The notes under the pieces are model-generated. The model worked only from the letters and a program-made list of their open reading frames with translations. It made no database searches and was not told the DNA's origin. This document shows, one piece after another, positions 18,686 to 27,888 of a DNA stretch of 64,000 nt. Origin of the DNA: Paraburkholderia fungorum (GTDB lineage Bacteria > Pseudomonadota > Gammaproteobacteria > Burkholderiales > Burkholderiaceae); assembly GCF_003610895.1 (NCBI RefSeq), contig NZ_MCAS01000005.1, positions 62,001 through 126,000 of the forward strand, read 5' to 3'. Every line of letters begins with the position of its first letter. Positions within the stretch are counted from its first letter, which is position 1. The position numbers were made by a program, and so were the translations under genes.

Positions 18686-20379
18686 GCAGGCTCCCGATAC
18701 ACGATCGCGCCGGATGCGCATTCACGCCCGCCCAGGCGGTAGCTGAACTGCACGCGGCCACGTGCTGCCTCGTGTGCGAGCGTGAGATTGAGCACGGCAC
18801 CCGGCGGCACCGGCGCCATGAATTTGAGCCGGTCGATCGATGCCAGCGCGCTCACGGCCGGCACCTGCTCCGCGGCCAGATGCATCGCCCAGTGCACCTG
18901 GACAACACCCGGCAGAATCGGCAAACCGGGGAAATGACCGGCGAAATGCACGAGCGTGGGCGGCACGCGTAGTTCGTAGTGCAAGGTATCGGCACAGCGC
19001 GCTTCGGCGAGCACCTCCACGCCGTCCGCGCGTGGCGCGAAAGCCGCCGCGACCGCGGCCACCGGCAGTTTGCCGCGCGCGTCGAACGGCAATGCGAGGC
19101 GAAAACGCCAATGACGCGGCAGCACCACCACGTCGAAATACGCGGCGAGATGCCGGCGCAAGGTCTTCGCGAGTTGCACGCGGCCTTCGGCGCGCAAGGC
19201 CTCGCTGCCGGCTTCGGTCAGCGTCGCCACGGCACCGACGCGCTCGCGCGAGGCGCCTTCCAGCGGCACGATCGCCGCTTGCGCCACATACGGATGCAGC
19301 GCGAGACGCGCTTCGAGTTCCGGCAGCGACACGCGCTTGCCGTCCAGCTTGAGCACGCGATCGAGCCGGCCTTGCAGGCGAAAGCGGCCGTCGGCGTCGA
19401 ACGCGATTTTGTCGTCCGTGCGATGCCAGCCGGTATGATCGAGATGCGGCGAGCGAACGTTCAGCGCACCGTCTTCGTCGCGGCGGACTTCGATGCCGCT
19501 CACCGGCTGCCAGGCGTCCGTCTGATCCTGACGACGCCACGCGATGCCGCCGGTTTCCGTACTGCCGTAGATTTCGAGCGGCGCGGCGCCGTAGGCCGAT
19601 GCGTATTCCCGCGCGGCTTCCGCAGCGAGCGGGCCGCCTGAAGAAAAGAATGCGCGCGGTGCCGGCGTCAGCGCGGCAAAGCCTGGCAACGCGGGCCAAC
19701 GCGACAACTGCGCGGGCGTTGAAACGACCACCGTTGCGCCGCACTGTGCGATCTGCGTTTGCAAATGCGCAGGCTCGAGGCTGATCGCGCGGTCGAACGC
19801 GCGGCCCGCCGCGAGCGGCCACAACACGCGAAACAGCAAGCCGTAGATGTGATGATGCGGCACGCTCGCGAGCATCGTCGCATCGCCGACCAGCGCGCCC
19901 CACTGCTTTTCGAGCGTGTGCACTTCGGCACTGAATTGCGCGAGGGTCTTGCGGATTGGCTTGGGGGTGCCGCTGCTGCCGGACGTGTAGAGCGTCAGCG
20001 GGGCGTGCGGATCGACCGTATAGGCGACTGGCGCGTGCGTAGCACCGGCGTCTCGCGGATGATCCGGCAAATCGGCGTCGGTCAGCACGGCGTCATACGC
20101 GTCGGCGAGATCGGCGAGATAGCCCGGCGTCGCATTGGCCGGAATCACCGGCTCCTTGCCGCACGCGAACAACGCAAACAGCGCGCAGGCAAAATCGAAC
20201 GGATCGTCGATGCACAAGGCGTAACGTTGCGCATCTTGCGTTTGCAGCAACGTGACCAGCGCCGCAACGCGCGCGCGAAACGCAGCACGGTCGAGCACAT
20301 TCGCGCCGTCGCGGCATACCGGTGCGTTCACGATGGAGGCGCCATCGGCCGCCGACAACACATCATGCAACGCGATCAT
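18682..20379 (-). CDS. AMP-dependent acyl ligase fused to an ApeI-like dehydratase
   Basis: A 565-residue protein. The first about 450 residues are an acyl-AMP ligase with the phosphate-binding loop YTSGSSGTPK (131-140), EIYGSTETGG and a C-terminal GRLDRVLKLDGKRVSL segment. The last about 100 residues are a FabA/ApeI-type hot-dog domain with GHFPGLPILPGVVQ. The ligase should load the aromatic starter onto an acyl carrier protein and the second domain should dehydrate intermediates. In enterobacterial clusters these are two genes, apeH and apeI. Its ATG overlaps the membrane-protein stop (ATGA). Confidence 0.92.
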   Translation of the reverse strand: MIALHDVLSAADGASIVNAPVCRDGANVLDRAAFRARVAALVTLLQTQDAQRYALCIDDPFDFACALFALFACGKEPVIPANATPGYLADLADAYDAVLTDADLPDHPRDAGATHAPVAYTVDPHAPLTLYTSGSSGTPKPIRKTLAQFSAEVHTLEKQWGALVGDATMLASVPHHHIYGLLFRVLWPLAAGRAFDRAISLEPAHLQTQIAQCGATVVVSTPAQLSRWPALPGFAALTPAPRAFFSSGGPLAAEAAREYASAYGAAPLEIYGSTETGGIAWRRQDQTDAWQPVSGIEVRRDEDGALNVRSPHLDHTGWHRTDDKIAFDADGRFRLQGRLDRVLKLDGKRVSLPELEARLALHPYVAQAAIVPLEGASRERVGAVATLTEAGSEALRAEGRVQLAKTLRRHLAAYFDVVVLPRHWRFRLALPFDARGKLPVAAVAAAFAPRADGVEVLAEARCADTLHYELRVPPTLVHFAGHFPGLPILPGVVQVHWAMHLAAEQVPAVSALASIDRLKFMAPVPPGAVLNLTLAHEAARGRVQFSYRLGGRECASGAIVYREPA

Positions 20380-21038
20380 GCCGCCTCCGAACGCGCAGCT
20401 CGCGGCAGCACCACCAGATAACGCCAGATAATCTCGGCCACCAGCAGTACGCCGATCAAGCCATAAGCAATCGCGCCGTTATAGAGCGACCAGCTTGCGC
20501 GGCTCCAGTACAGCGCCGTATAAGCGGAGAACGCACCGTTCAGTGCGAAGAAAGCACACCACACCTGGGTCACGCGCCGCGTATGGCGCACGGCGCCGGG
20601 CAACAGATTCGGATTACCCAGGCGCGCGAATTTTTCGATCATCGACGGCCCACGCACGAGCGTCGCGCCGAACGCAATCAGCAGCCCCAGATTGACGAGC
20701 GATGGATAGAGACGCAACAGCAGCTCGCTGTTGGTGAACACGATCGCCGCCGAGGCGCAGCTCAGCAGGCCGACCACGGTCCAATCGATCGAGGAGAGCC
20801 GGCGCAACGAGGTCGCGATCGGGCCGCTGCCGGCCCAGCGCTGCAGCCACAGAATCGCAAACAGCATGCAGCCGACATAGCGCGGCGTATCCCAGCGCCA
20901 GGCACACAGAATCAGTGCGGGGTACGCGAGTTTCAACAGAACCTGCAGCACCGCTTTGGCCCAGTGGCGCTGAGTACCGGGCGGTGCCTCGACGGGCTGG
21001 CTCGCCGCCGCTTGCATACGCGAGCGCACGGATGGCAT
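20376..21038 (-). CDS. COG4648-family integral membrane protein (ApeG-like)
   Basis: A 220-residue inner-membrane protein with about five or six hydrophobic helices (for example LAYPALILCAW, VVGLLSCASAAIVF, LGLLIAFGATLV and IAYGLIGVLLVAEIIW). Proteins of this family lie beside the carrier proteins in APE clusters; no enzymatic activity is known to me. The stop of the acyl carrier protein gene overlaps its ATG by one base (TGATG). Confidence 0.8.
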   Translation of the reverse strand: MPSVRSRMQAAASQPVEAPPGTQRHWAKAVLQVLLKLAYPALILCAWRWDTPRYVGCMLFAILWLQRWAGSGPIATSLRRLSSIDWTVVGLLSCASAAIVFTNSELLLRLYPSLVNLGLLIAFGATLVRGPSMIEKFARLGNPNLLPGAVRHTRRVTQVWCAFFALNGAFSAYTALYWSRASWSLYNGAIAYGLIGVLLVAEIIWRYLVVLPRAARSEAA

Positions 21039-21289
21039 CAGCCCTGTGCCGCCAGCAGCGACTCGACCGCCACGATCACGTCGCCGACCGTGCGCACCGA
21101 CTTGAACTCTTCCGGCTTGATGCGGCGCCCGGTCATTTCCTGCAGTTTGATCGCAAGGTCCACCGCGTCGATGCTGTCGAGATCGAGTTCCTCGAAGAGG
21201 TGCGCCTCGGGCGTCACGCGCTCCGGTTCGATCGCGAAGTTCTCTTTGAAGATGGCGCGGATGCGTTCAAGAATCTCTGCCTCGGACAC
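21038..21289 (-). CDS. Acyl carrier protein (ApeF-like)
   Basis: An 83-residue acyl carrier protein. The phosphopantetheine Ser is in ELDLDSIDAVDL. It carries intermediates of aryl polyene assembly. The start is a GTG, only 2 bases after the stop of the first carrier protein gene and preceded by AAGGGG. Two different carrier proteins are normal in APE clusters. Confidence 0.93.
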   Translation of the reverse strand: MSEAEILERIRAIFKENFAIEPERVTPEAHLFEELDLDSIDAVDLAIKLQEMTGRRIKPEEFKSVRTVGDVIVAVESLLAAQG

Positions 21290-21291
21290 GA

Positions 21292-21591
21292 TTAATCCCC
21301 TTTTCTTGTGGTTTCGTTCACAGCGTCCGCCGTTTCGCGTTGACTCGCGACCAGCGCGGCGAGCGTGCTGATCGAGCGGAAGTGTTCGCGGGTGCGTTCG
21401 TCGTTCGCTGCGATGGTCAGTTGGTATTGTTTGCGCAGCACGATGCCGATCTCGAGCGCGTCGATCGAGTCCAGACCGATGCCGTCGGTATCGAACAGCG
21501 GTGCGTCGTCGTCGATATCGGCCGGACTCAGGTCCTCCAGATCGAGCGCTTCGATCAGGAGTTGTTTAATTTCCAGTTTTAAAGAATCCAT
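21292..21591 (-). CDS. Acyl carrier protein (ApeE-like)
   Basis: A 99-residue acyl carrier protein with the modified Ser in GIGLDSIDALEI. The ATG at 21591 gives a normal N terminus (MDSLKLEIKQLL); an in-frame TTG at 21624 would only add an unlikely extension. It overlaps the end of the acyltransferase gene by 26 bases. The tail (TADAVNETTRKGD) is longer and more polar than in its partner carrier. Confidence 0.92.
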   Translation of the reverse strand: MDSLKLEIKQLLIEALDLEDLSPADIDDDAPLFDTDGIGLDSIDALEIGIVLRKQYQLTIAANDERTREHFRSISTLAALVASQRETADAVNETTRKGD

Positions 21592-22360
21592 AATCGAACA
21601 GGTGCTGAGTAATGTGAGCTTCAATGGCGCTGGTCACGCTGCGCGCCGCGAGAGACGGTGAAGTGTCATGGTCCGCGAGTTGCTCGACGCCAAACGGTTC
21701 GAGCACATTCACGCGTATCCGGAACGCACGCGCCGGCACGTCGTACCACCGCATCTGCTTGGTGAATGCCGGCGGATCGCAATCCATCAGCACCGGCACG
21801 ATCGGCGCATCGACCTTGAGCGCCATATGCGCGAAACCGCGCGAAAACGCGTGCAGCCGGTTCGGCGCCGGGCTGCGCGTGCCTTCGGGAAAAATGATCA
21901 TGGTGTAGCCCGCTGCGAGCTGCCGCGCGCCGGCTTCGACGAGCTCCGAGGGATCCGCATTGCTCACATACTCCGCCGAACGCACGATGCCCCAGAAACA
22001 CGGGTTGCCCCAGTGCGCGTTCTTCACCACGCAGCAGGCCCGCGGCGTGAGCGACAACAGCACCATCACGTCCAGGTAGGTCGGGTGATTCGCGACCACG
22101 ATCGCCGGAACGCCCGCGCGCAACGCCTGCCCGCCCGATACCTCGAGCTCCATCACGCCGATAAACCGCAATACCGCGACCAGGGCGCGGAAGAACCAGT
22201 GGATCACGGTCGTCACCGCGCGCTGACGCGAGGCCCGATGCGGCCATAGCCAGGCAAATGGAAACACCAGCACCGAAAACAGCACGCCGCAGACGCCGAA
22301 CACCACGAAGGCCATGCCCGTAGCGCACAACCGCCAAAGGTAATCAAGCCGCCCGTTCAT
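21566..22360 (-). CDS. Lysophospholipid acyltransferase, PlsC-like (ApeD-like)
   Basis: A 264-residue membrane-associated acyltransferase. It has an N-terminal hydrophobic segment (MAFVVFGVCGVLFSVLVF), the catalytic motif VVANHPTYLD (NHX4D) and the substrate-binding FPEGTRS. It may acylate the glycerol or sugar anchor of the polyene lipid. A strong GGAGGTGGC ribosome-binding site precedes the ATG, inside the end of the upstream gene (17-base overlap). Confidence 0.9.
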   Translation of the reverse strand: MNGRLDYLWRLCATGMAFVVFGVCGVLFSVLVFPFAWLWPHRASRQRAVTTVIHWFFRALVAVLRFIGVMELEVSGGQALRAGVPAIVVANHPTYLDVMVLLSLTPRACCVVKNAHWGNPCFWGIVRSAEYVSNADPSELVEAGARQLAAGYTMIIFPEGTRSPAPNRLHAFSRGFAHMALKVDAPIVPVLMDCDPPAFTKQMRWYDVPARAFRIRVNVLEPFGVEQLADHDTSPSLAARSVTSAIEAHITQHLFDYGFFKTGN

Positions 22361-23069
22361 GCCACCTCCAATGCCAGGCGGCGCCGGCGCCTTCCCAGGT
22401 GCCAGGCTTGCCGGTTTCCAGACAGTACAGCAGGGCCTGGCTCTGCGTCGCGAAACGTTCGTCCGCGCTTGCCTGCTGCGTGGCCCCGGCGCCCTGCGCT
22501 GCCTCCGGCTCGCCTGCGCCGGACAACGTGCAGATCAATTCCCCCGCCGCCGTTTGGCCGTTCAGCAGGATCGCTATTGCGCCGCCCTGCACTTCGTCTT
22601 CAATCGTGCCGTACGCCGGATCGGCCGGCTCGTCGGCATACACCAGCAGCACCGGCGAACCGGGTTGCGTTGCGTACTGCGCGTAGGCCTCCAGCAGCGC
22701 GTAACCAAGCGTCTGCGCGCCAGCCGAGATAGCGCTGGCGGCGCTGCGATCGCCGCGCGCGATGCCGAACACGCCCGTCATGGCGTTCAACACTGACAGG
22801 CTGAAAGCGGTCGGCGAGACCGGTTCGCCCGCACTGATGTGGCGCAGGATGTCCGTTGTGCGCCGCAATTCGCCGTGGCGTGAAGCAAACACGACCCGGA
22901 CCTCGTCTTGTGCCACGCAATCGTGTGCAACCTTCAGCGCAACCTTGGATAGCGTGCTCAGGCGACGCCGCACGATCGGCTCGATAAAGCCAATATCGGG
23001 TGCGGCAGATGCGGCAGCAGGCCAGCTAGACCAGCGAGCGACCGGAATGGTCCAGTGCAGATCGGGCAT
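22344..23069 (-). CDS. Ketosynthase-like chain length factor (ApeC-like)
   Basis: A 241-residue protein of the KS-like N-terminal (Ketoacyl-synt_2) family. It lacks the full ketosynthase length and the Cys-His-His set and corresponds to the chain-length-factor partner of the APE ketosynthase. Recognisable parts are VFASRHGELRRTTDIL, SPTAFSLSVLNAM and LLVYADEP. It is the first gene of the APE operon. The start is uncertain: ATG at 23069 gives the family N terminus (W-x-x-P-V-A-R-W), whereas an in-frame GTG at 23126 adds 19 residues; neither has a clear ribosome-binding site. Confidence 0.85.
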   Translation of the reverse strand: MPDLHWTIPVARWSSWPAAASAAPDIGFIEPIVRRRLSTLSKVALKVAHDCVAQDEVRVVFASRHGELRRTTDILRHISAGEPVSPTAFSLSVLNAMTGVFGIARGDRSAASAISAGAQTLGYALLEAYAQYATQPGSPVLLVYADEPADPAYGTIEDEVQGGAIAILLNGQTAAGELICTLSGAGEPEAAQGAGATQQASADERFATQSQALLYCLETGKPGTWEGAGAAWHWRWHERAA

Positions 23070-23700
23070 ATCGGTGTTCGCGCGTAGAAGCGAGGAGAGG
23101 CTGAGGGCCACTGACGGAATATGCACCCGTCACAGCGTATGCGCGCCGCGCGGAACGACAAATCTCCAGCCGAGGGTCAATCCAATCTTCTTATATAGGG
23201 TTCAGCGATTTAACGGCACTTGGCCCCGATTATTTAGGCGCCTTTGACAATTAATCTGAAGGATTGCTCAGGCTCCCTATGGTCGCCGGAATCATACTGA
23301 ATATTCTGGATTAAATCAGCCACAAAAGACGTATCCATCTGTATCCGTATCGCGGGTGCGACGGGTTGCTGGACAAAGCCAAAGATGCAAGTCTCGCGGC
23401 CTTTGCGCAAGCGGCGCCCCGCCCGCAAAGCCACTTGCGGCGAGCTTCGCGGACCGGCTGGAGGTTAGCGGCATCGATCAATACAGACCAATCGATACCA
23501 AAACTTTCATTTAACTTTCGAAAATATGTGTTTCGTTTCGGCACACTTCAATGCTTCGGCCTGGCCGTGAACCGCGCGCCCCGCATCGTCCACCTCAATT
23601 TCACGCGCGACTTACGGATGCTTACCGCAACACCAATTTTCCAACTTCAGGGCGCCGCCATCGGATTTCACCGAGCCGGCCACGCAGGATTGCAAAACAA
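23070..23700. other. Intergenic region upstream of the APE operon
   Basis: About 630 bases with no convincing gene; a 128-codon plus-strand frame (23366-23752) runs into the terminator and has no family resemblance. The APE operon promoter should be here. On the minus strand TATATAA (23191-23197) could be a -10 box, but I see no good -35 partner. No dedicated regulator gene is present in the cluster. Confidence 0.5.
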
Positions 23701-23737
23701 ACGGCCCTGCAGGCGTAACCTGCAGGGCCGTTTTTTC
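23701..23737. terminator. Rho-independent terminator downstream of the DUF4136 gene
   Basis: A perfect 13-bp stem (ACGGCCCTGCAGG and complement) with a 5-base loop. The plus-strand side is followed by six T; on the minus strand, where the DUF4136 gene ends 40 bases away, it is followed by TTTGTTTT, so it can work both ways. Confidence 0.88.
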
Positions 23738-23775
23738 TATGCCGCGATGTAGGCTTCGATGCCAGGCTCGCCTGC

Positions 23776-24483
23776 TTACTGCACGACTTTCGCGCCCGAC
23801 GCGGCAGCGGGCGCCGCCGCCGGCGCAGCGCCTGCCGTAGCCACTTCGTTCGAGATTCCGCCGTTCTTGCCGACGGGAATCTTCACGGTATGGACCACGC
23901 CGTTGCCGAGCGGGAAGTCGGCCAGCGCGCTGCGCGCCAGATAGGGCATGGCTCTCACCAGCGACGACTCGTCGTCCGAGCTGCGCGCGGTCACGTTATA
24001 GACCTCTTTGCCGCTATCACGCTCGGTGATCCGCACGCCGAGCAGGTGCGTGAAAATCGGGTAGCTCTGATTCACGTATGCCGTGGGATACGGACCCCAT
24101 GGCCCCCATGGGCCCCACGGATCGAACGGCCGGCCCCAGTACGGCGACGGCCAGGGGCTGTAATACACCGGCTGCGCGACCGTCACCATGTCCGAACGAA
24201 TCCCGTACGACAGCCCGACCAGATAGCGCGCGCTTGAAGCGTCGACCTGACGGAACGCGTGCGTGGCGAGTTCGTTGCCGACAATGCGTTCGTAGGTGGT
24301 GAGTTCCAGATTGCTTTTCTGATCCGCCGGCCGCGTGAAGGCATACGTGCGGGTGGCGTCACTGCCGCTCCAGTCGGAGAACGCCGTGACCTGGGTGGTC
24401 ACGTAGGTCGTGCAGCCGGACAGCAGCACCGTCAGCGCGCCCAGCAGCAGCGCGGCGTGGCGGGTCCATCGGTTGGTTTTCAT
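23776..24483 (-). CDS. DUF4136 domain lipoprotein
   Basis: A 235-residue lipoprotein with a lipobox (VLLSGC, Cys about 24). The body follows the DUF4136 pattern: a strand-rich start (TAFSDWSGSDATRTYAFT), a helix with TYERIVGNEL and an ARYLVGLSYG strand. The middle contains a Trp/Pro/Gly-rich stretch (PWPSPYWGRPFDPWGPWG) and the tail is Ala/Pro-rich. Function of the family is unknown; location is an outer or inner membrane leaflet. Confidence 0.9.
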   Translation of the reverse strand: MKTNRWTRHAALLLGALTVLLSGCTTYVTTQVTAFSDWSGSDATRTYAFTRPADQKSNLELTTYERIVGNELATHAFRQVDASSARYLVGLSYGIRSDMVTVAQPVYYSPWPSPYWGRPFDPWGPWGPWGPYPTAYVNQSYPIFTHLLGVRITERDSGKEVYNVTARSSDDESSLVRAMPYLARSALADFPLGNGVVHTVKIPVGKNGGISNEVATAGAAPAAAPAAASGAKVVQ

Positions 24484-24696
24484 GGTCTACCTCGTGTTGC
24501 CTGTTGTTGCCAGTCTTGACCGGGTTCGTTGGCGCGCAGCCTTTGCTGCGCGGGCGCCCGATAATACGCTGACCTGGCGATTCGGTAAAAAGTTCGACCC
24601 GCACGATCCGGCGAGCCTTTGTACAATGGCTCGACAAGCCCGGCTCGCGCGCCATGAGCACGCGTGACGGCTCGAGTCCTATCACTACAGAACGCC

Positions 24697-27393
24697 ATGG
24701 CCGATACCGCAACGCCCAATGTGATCCGCCGCGCCGATTACGCGCCGCCAGCCTTCCTGATCGATACCGTCGCGCTGGAGTTCGATCTGGTGCCCGAACG
24801 CACCGTCGTCAGAAACACCATGCGGGTACGCCGCAACCCGGACGCGTCCCACGCCGCGAATCTCGAGCTGATGGGTGAACAACTGGAGTTCGTCGGCGCC
24901 ACGATCGACGGCGCCCCGTTCGCCGACGCCCGTGCGCACGAACACGGCCTCACGCTCGCCAACGTGCCGGAACACTTCGAACTCACGCTCACCAGCATCT
25001 GCAATCCGGCGGAAAACACCACGCTGTCTGGCCTGTATGTGTCGGGCGGCAACTTCTTCACGCAGTGCGAGGCCGAGGGCTTTCGCCGTATCACCTACTT
25101 CCTCGACCGCCCCGACGTGATGGCGACCTACACGGTCACGCTGCGCGCCAGCAAGGCCGACTATCCGGTGCTGCTGTCGAACGGCAATCTGCTCGAAGCG
25201 GGCGATCTGCCGGACGGCCGCCACTTCGCCCGCTGGGAAGACCCGTTCAGAAAGCCGAGCTATCTGTTCGCGCTGGTCGCGGGCAAGCTGGTCGCGCTCG
25301 AAGAACGCGTGACGAGCGGTTCGGGTAAGGAAAAGCTGCTGCAGGTGTGGGTCGAACCGCACGATCTGGACAAGACCCGTCACGCCATGGATTCGCTGAT
25401 CAACTCGATCCGCTGGGACGAGCAGCGTTTCGGGCTGGAACTGGATCTGGACCGCTTCATGATCGTCGCGGTAAGCGACTTCAACATGGGCGCAATGGAG
25501 AACAAGGGGCTCAACATCTTCAACACGAAGTACGTGCTGGCGAACCCCGAAACGGCAACGGACACCGACTTCGCGAACATCGAGGCGGTGGTCGGCCACG
25601 AGTACTTCCACAACTGGACCGGTAACCGCGTGACCTGCCGCGACTGGTTCCAGCTGAGCCTGAAAGAAGGCCTGACGGTGTTCCGCGATCAGGAGTTCTC
25701 CGCCGACATGGCAGGCGGCGCGACCGACGAAGCCGCACGCGCCACCAAACGCATCGAAGACGTGCGCGTGCTGCGCCAGATGCAGTTCGCCGAAGACGCC
25801 GGTCCGATGGCGCACCCGGTGCGCCCGGAGAGCTACGTCGAGATCAACAACTTCTACACGATGACGGTCTACGAAAAGGGCTCCGAAGTCGTGCGGATGT
25901 ATCAGACGCTGTTCGGTCGCGACGGCTTCCGCAAGGGCATGGACCTGTACTTCAAGCGTCATGACGGCCAGGCGGTGACGTGCGACGATTTCCGTCACGC
26001 GCTCGCCGATGCGAACGGGCGCGATCTCGCGCAATTCGAGCGCTGGTATAGCCAGGCCGGCACGCCGCGCGTCTCGGTGCGCACGAAGTACGACGCCGCG
26101 CAACAACGCTACAGCGTGACGCTCACACAAGGCTATGGCGAGGCGGCCGCGGCCGCGCGTGAAACACAAAAAGGCCCGTTGCTGATTCCGTTCGCAATCG
26201 GCCTGATCGGCAACGACGGGCACGACCTGCCGCTGCAACTGGAAGGCGAAACGAGCGCAGCGGACACCACCACGCGCGTGCTGGAATTCACGCAGGCCGA
26301 ACAGACCTTCACGTTCGTCAACGTCGCGCAGGAACCGCTGCCCTCGTTGCTGCGCAATTTCTCTGCGCCGGTGATTGTCGAATACGACTATTCAGCCGGC
26401 CAGCTCGCGTTCCTGCTCGCGCACGACAGCGATCCGTTCAACCGCTGGGAAGCCGGTCAACGGCTCGCCACGCGCGAATTGCTGACGCTCGCCGGGCGCG
26501 CCGCCACCGGCGTGCCGCTGCAGCTCGACGACTCGGTTGTCGACGCGTTCGCCCGCGTGCTGACCGATGAAACGCTCTCGCCTGCGTTCCGCGAACTGGC
26601 GCTGATGCTGCCGTCGGAAGCGTATCTGGCTGAGCAGATGGCTGAATCGAATCCGGCCGCCGTGCACGCGGCGCGGCAATTCGTACGCAAGCGTCTCGCG
26701 AACGCACTGAGGAAAGACTGGCTCGCCGTCTATGAGAAGCACCGCACGCCAGGCGCCTATGAAGCCACCCCGGAGGCATCCGGTCATCGGGCGTTGAAAA
26801 ATCTTGCGCTGTCGTATCTGGCGGAACTGGACGATCCGGCTGAAGCCGTGCGTCTCGCGTCCGCGCAATACGACACCGCCAACAACATGACCGACCGCTC
26901 CGCGGCGCTCTCCGCCCTGCTCAACGCATCGGCTGCAAATGGCGGCAGCGCTCAGGCGCAGCAGGCGCTGGACGACTTCTACCGGCGCTTCGAAAAGGAA
27001 CCGCTCGTCATCGACAAGTGGTTCGCCTTGCAAGCCACGCAACGCGGCAGCGCGCAGCGTCCGGTGATCGAGATCGTACGCAAGCTCATGGCGCACCCCG
27101 CGTTCAACCTGAAGAACCCGAACCGCGCGCGCTCGCTGATTTTCAGCTTCTGCGCGGCGAACCCCGCGCAGTTCCACGCCGAAGACGGCTCGGGCTACGC
27201 ATTCTGGGCCGACCAGGTGATCGCGCTCGACGCCATCAATCCGCAAGTGGCCGCCCGCCTCGCCCGTTCGCTGGAACTGTGGCGCCGCTTTACACCGGCA
27301 CTGCGTGAGGCCATGCGCGCGGCGCTGGAGAAAGTGGCATCGCAGGCGAAATCGCGCGACGTGCGCGAGATCGTGGAGAAAGCGTTGGCGTAA
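24697..27393 (+). CDS. pepN: Aminopeptidase N
   Basis: An 898-residue cytoplasmic M1 zinc metallopeptidase that removes N-terminal residues from peptides. The exopeptidase motif GAMEN is at 265-269, the zinc site HEYFH at 301-305, and the third ligand E324 is in SLKEGLTVF. Length and domain order (beta N-terminal domain, thermolysin-like domain, long alpha-helical C-terminal domain) match proteobacterial PepN. The ATG at 24697 was chosen because it starts at MADTATP; the ORF could extend upstream to 24664. A terminator follows. Confidence 0.97.
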   Translation: MADTATPNVIRRADYAPPAFLIDTVALEFDLVPERTVVRNTMRVRRNPDASHAANLELMGEQLEFVGATIDGAPFADARAHEHGLTLANVPEHFELTLTSICNPAENTTLSGLYVSGGNFFTQCEAEGFRRITYFLDRPDVMATYTVTLRASKADYPVLLSNGNLLEAGDLPDGRHFARWEDPFRKPSYLFALVAGKLVALEERVTSGSGKEKLLQVWVEPHDLDKTRHAMDSLINSIRWDEQRFGLELDLDRFMIVAVSDFNMGAMENKGLNIFNTKYVLANPETATDTDFANIEAVVGHEYFHNWTGNRVTCRDWFQLSLKEGLTVFRDQEFSADMAGGATDEAARATKRIEDVRVLRQMQFAEDAGPMAHPVRPESYVEINNFYTMTVYEKGSEVVRMYQTLFGRDGFRKGMDLYFKRHDGQAVTCDDFRHALADANGRDLAQFERWYSQAGTPRVSVRTKYDAAQQRYSVTLTQGYGEAAAAARETQKGPLLIPFAIGLIGNDGHDLPLQLEGETSAADTTTRVLEFTQAEQTFTFVNVAQEPLPSLLRNFSAPVIVEYDYSAGQLAFLLAHDSDPFNRWEAGQRLATRELLTLAGRAATGVPLQLDDSVVDAFARVLTDETLSPAFRELALMLPSEAYLAEQMAESNPAAVHAARQFVRKRLANALRKDWLAVYEKHRTPGAYEATPEASGHRALKNLALSYLAELDDPAEAVRLASAQYDTANNMTDRSAALSALLNASAANGGSAQAQQALDDFYRRFEKEPLVIDKWFALQATQRGSAQRPVIEIVRKLMAHPAFNLKNPNRARSLIFSFCAANPAQFHAEDGSGYAFWADQVIALDAINPQVAARLARSLELWRRFTPALREAMRAALEKVASQAKSRDVREIVEKALA

Positions 27394-27421
27394 CGCTGTT
27401 CTGAAGACGCTTCCTGCATCG

Positions 27422-27452
27422 AAAAGCCGGCACGTGTTGCCGGCTTTTTTTC
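27422..27452 (+). terminator. Rho-independent terminator of pepN
   Basis: An AAAGCCGGC stem with a short loop and its complement, followed by eight T, lies about 30 bases after the pepN stop. Confidence 0.88.
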
Positions 27453-27590
27453 GTCCCGACTCTCGCCATGAGACGGGGTTGCAGATCTCGACGTTAGCCG
27501 TCTGGACGACTATCGGTATCGGCTCGCCAGGGCGAAAGTAAACGCATTCATTTAACGGTTTACGTTTAACGCATCGCGTTATATCATCCC

Positions 27591-27872
27591 ATGATCACGA
27601 CATTCGGCGACAAGGCTACGGCAGCCATCTTTCAGGGCAAGTTCGTGCATTCACTGCCGCTCTACATGCAGGCGCTCGCGCGCCGCAAGCTGCTGCTGAT
27701 CGACGCGGCTGAGTCCATCCGCAGTCTGCATGCGCCACCGGGCAACCGGCTCGAAGCCTTGCAAGGCCAGCGCAGCGGGCAGCGGAGCATTCGCATCAAC
27801 GCGCAGTGGCGCATCTGCTTTCATTTTGTCGATGGGGAGGCGCTGAATGTCGAAATTGTCGACTATCACTGA
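27591..27872 (+). CDS. higB: HigB/RelE-type toxin of a type II toxin-antitoxin pair
   Basis: A 93-residue plasmid-maintenance killer protein (HigB, RelE superfamily), an mRNA interferase acting with ribosomes in this family. Family marks are the N-terminal I-TTFGDKATAAIFQG, the central HAPPGNRLEALQG and the C-terminal WRICFHF followed by NVEIVDYH. The toxin gene comes first and overlaps the region before the antitoxin start, the usual higBA order. The about 200 bases upstream contain an AT-rich stretch (AACGGTTTACGTTTAACGC repeats) likely to hold the promoter and operator. Confidence 0.92.
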   Translation: MITTFGDKATAAIFQGKFVHSLPLYMQALARRKLLLIDAAESIRSLHAPPGNRLEALQGQRSGQRSIRINAQWRICFHFVDGEALNVEIVDYH

Positions 27873-27888
27873 TTATTGGGAGACCAGC

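Noticed and set aside
23366..23752. A 128-codon plus-strand frame upstream of the APE operon
   Set aside because: No ribosome-binding site, no resemblance to any family, and it reads through a strong terminator.
24685..26238. A 517-codon minus-strand frame opposite pepN
   Set aside because: It lies fully inside pepN, whose motifs are clear; such antisense frames are expected in high-GC DNA and the translation has no family pattern.
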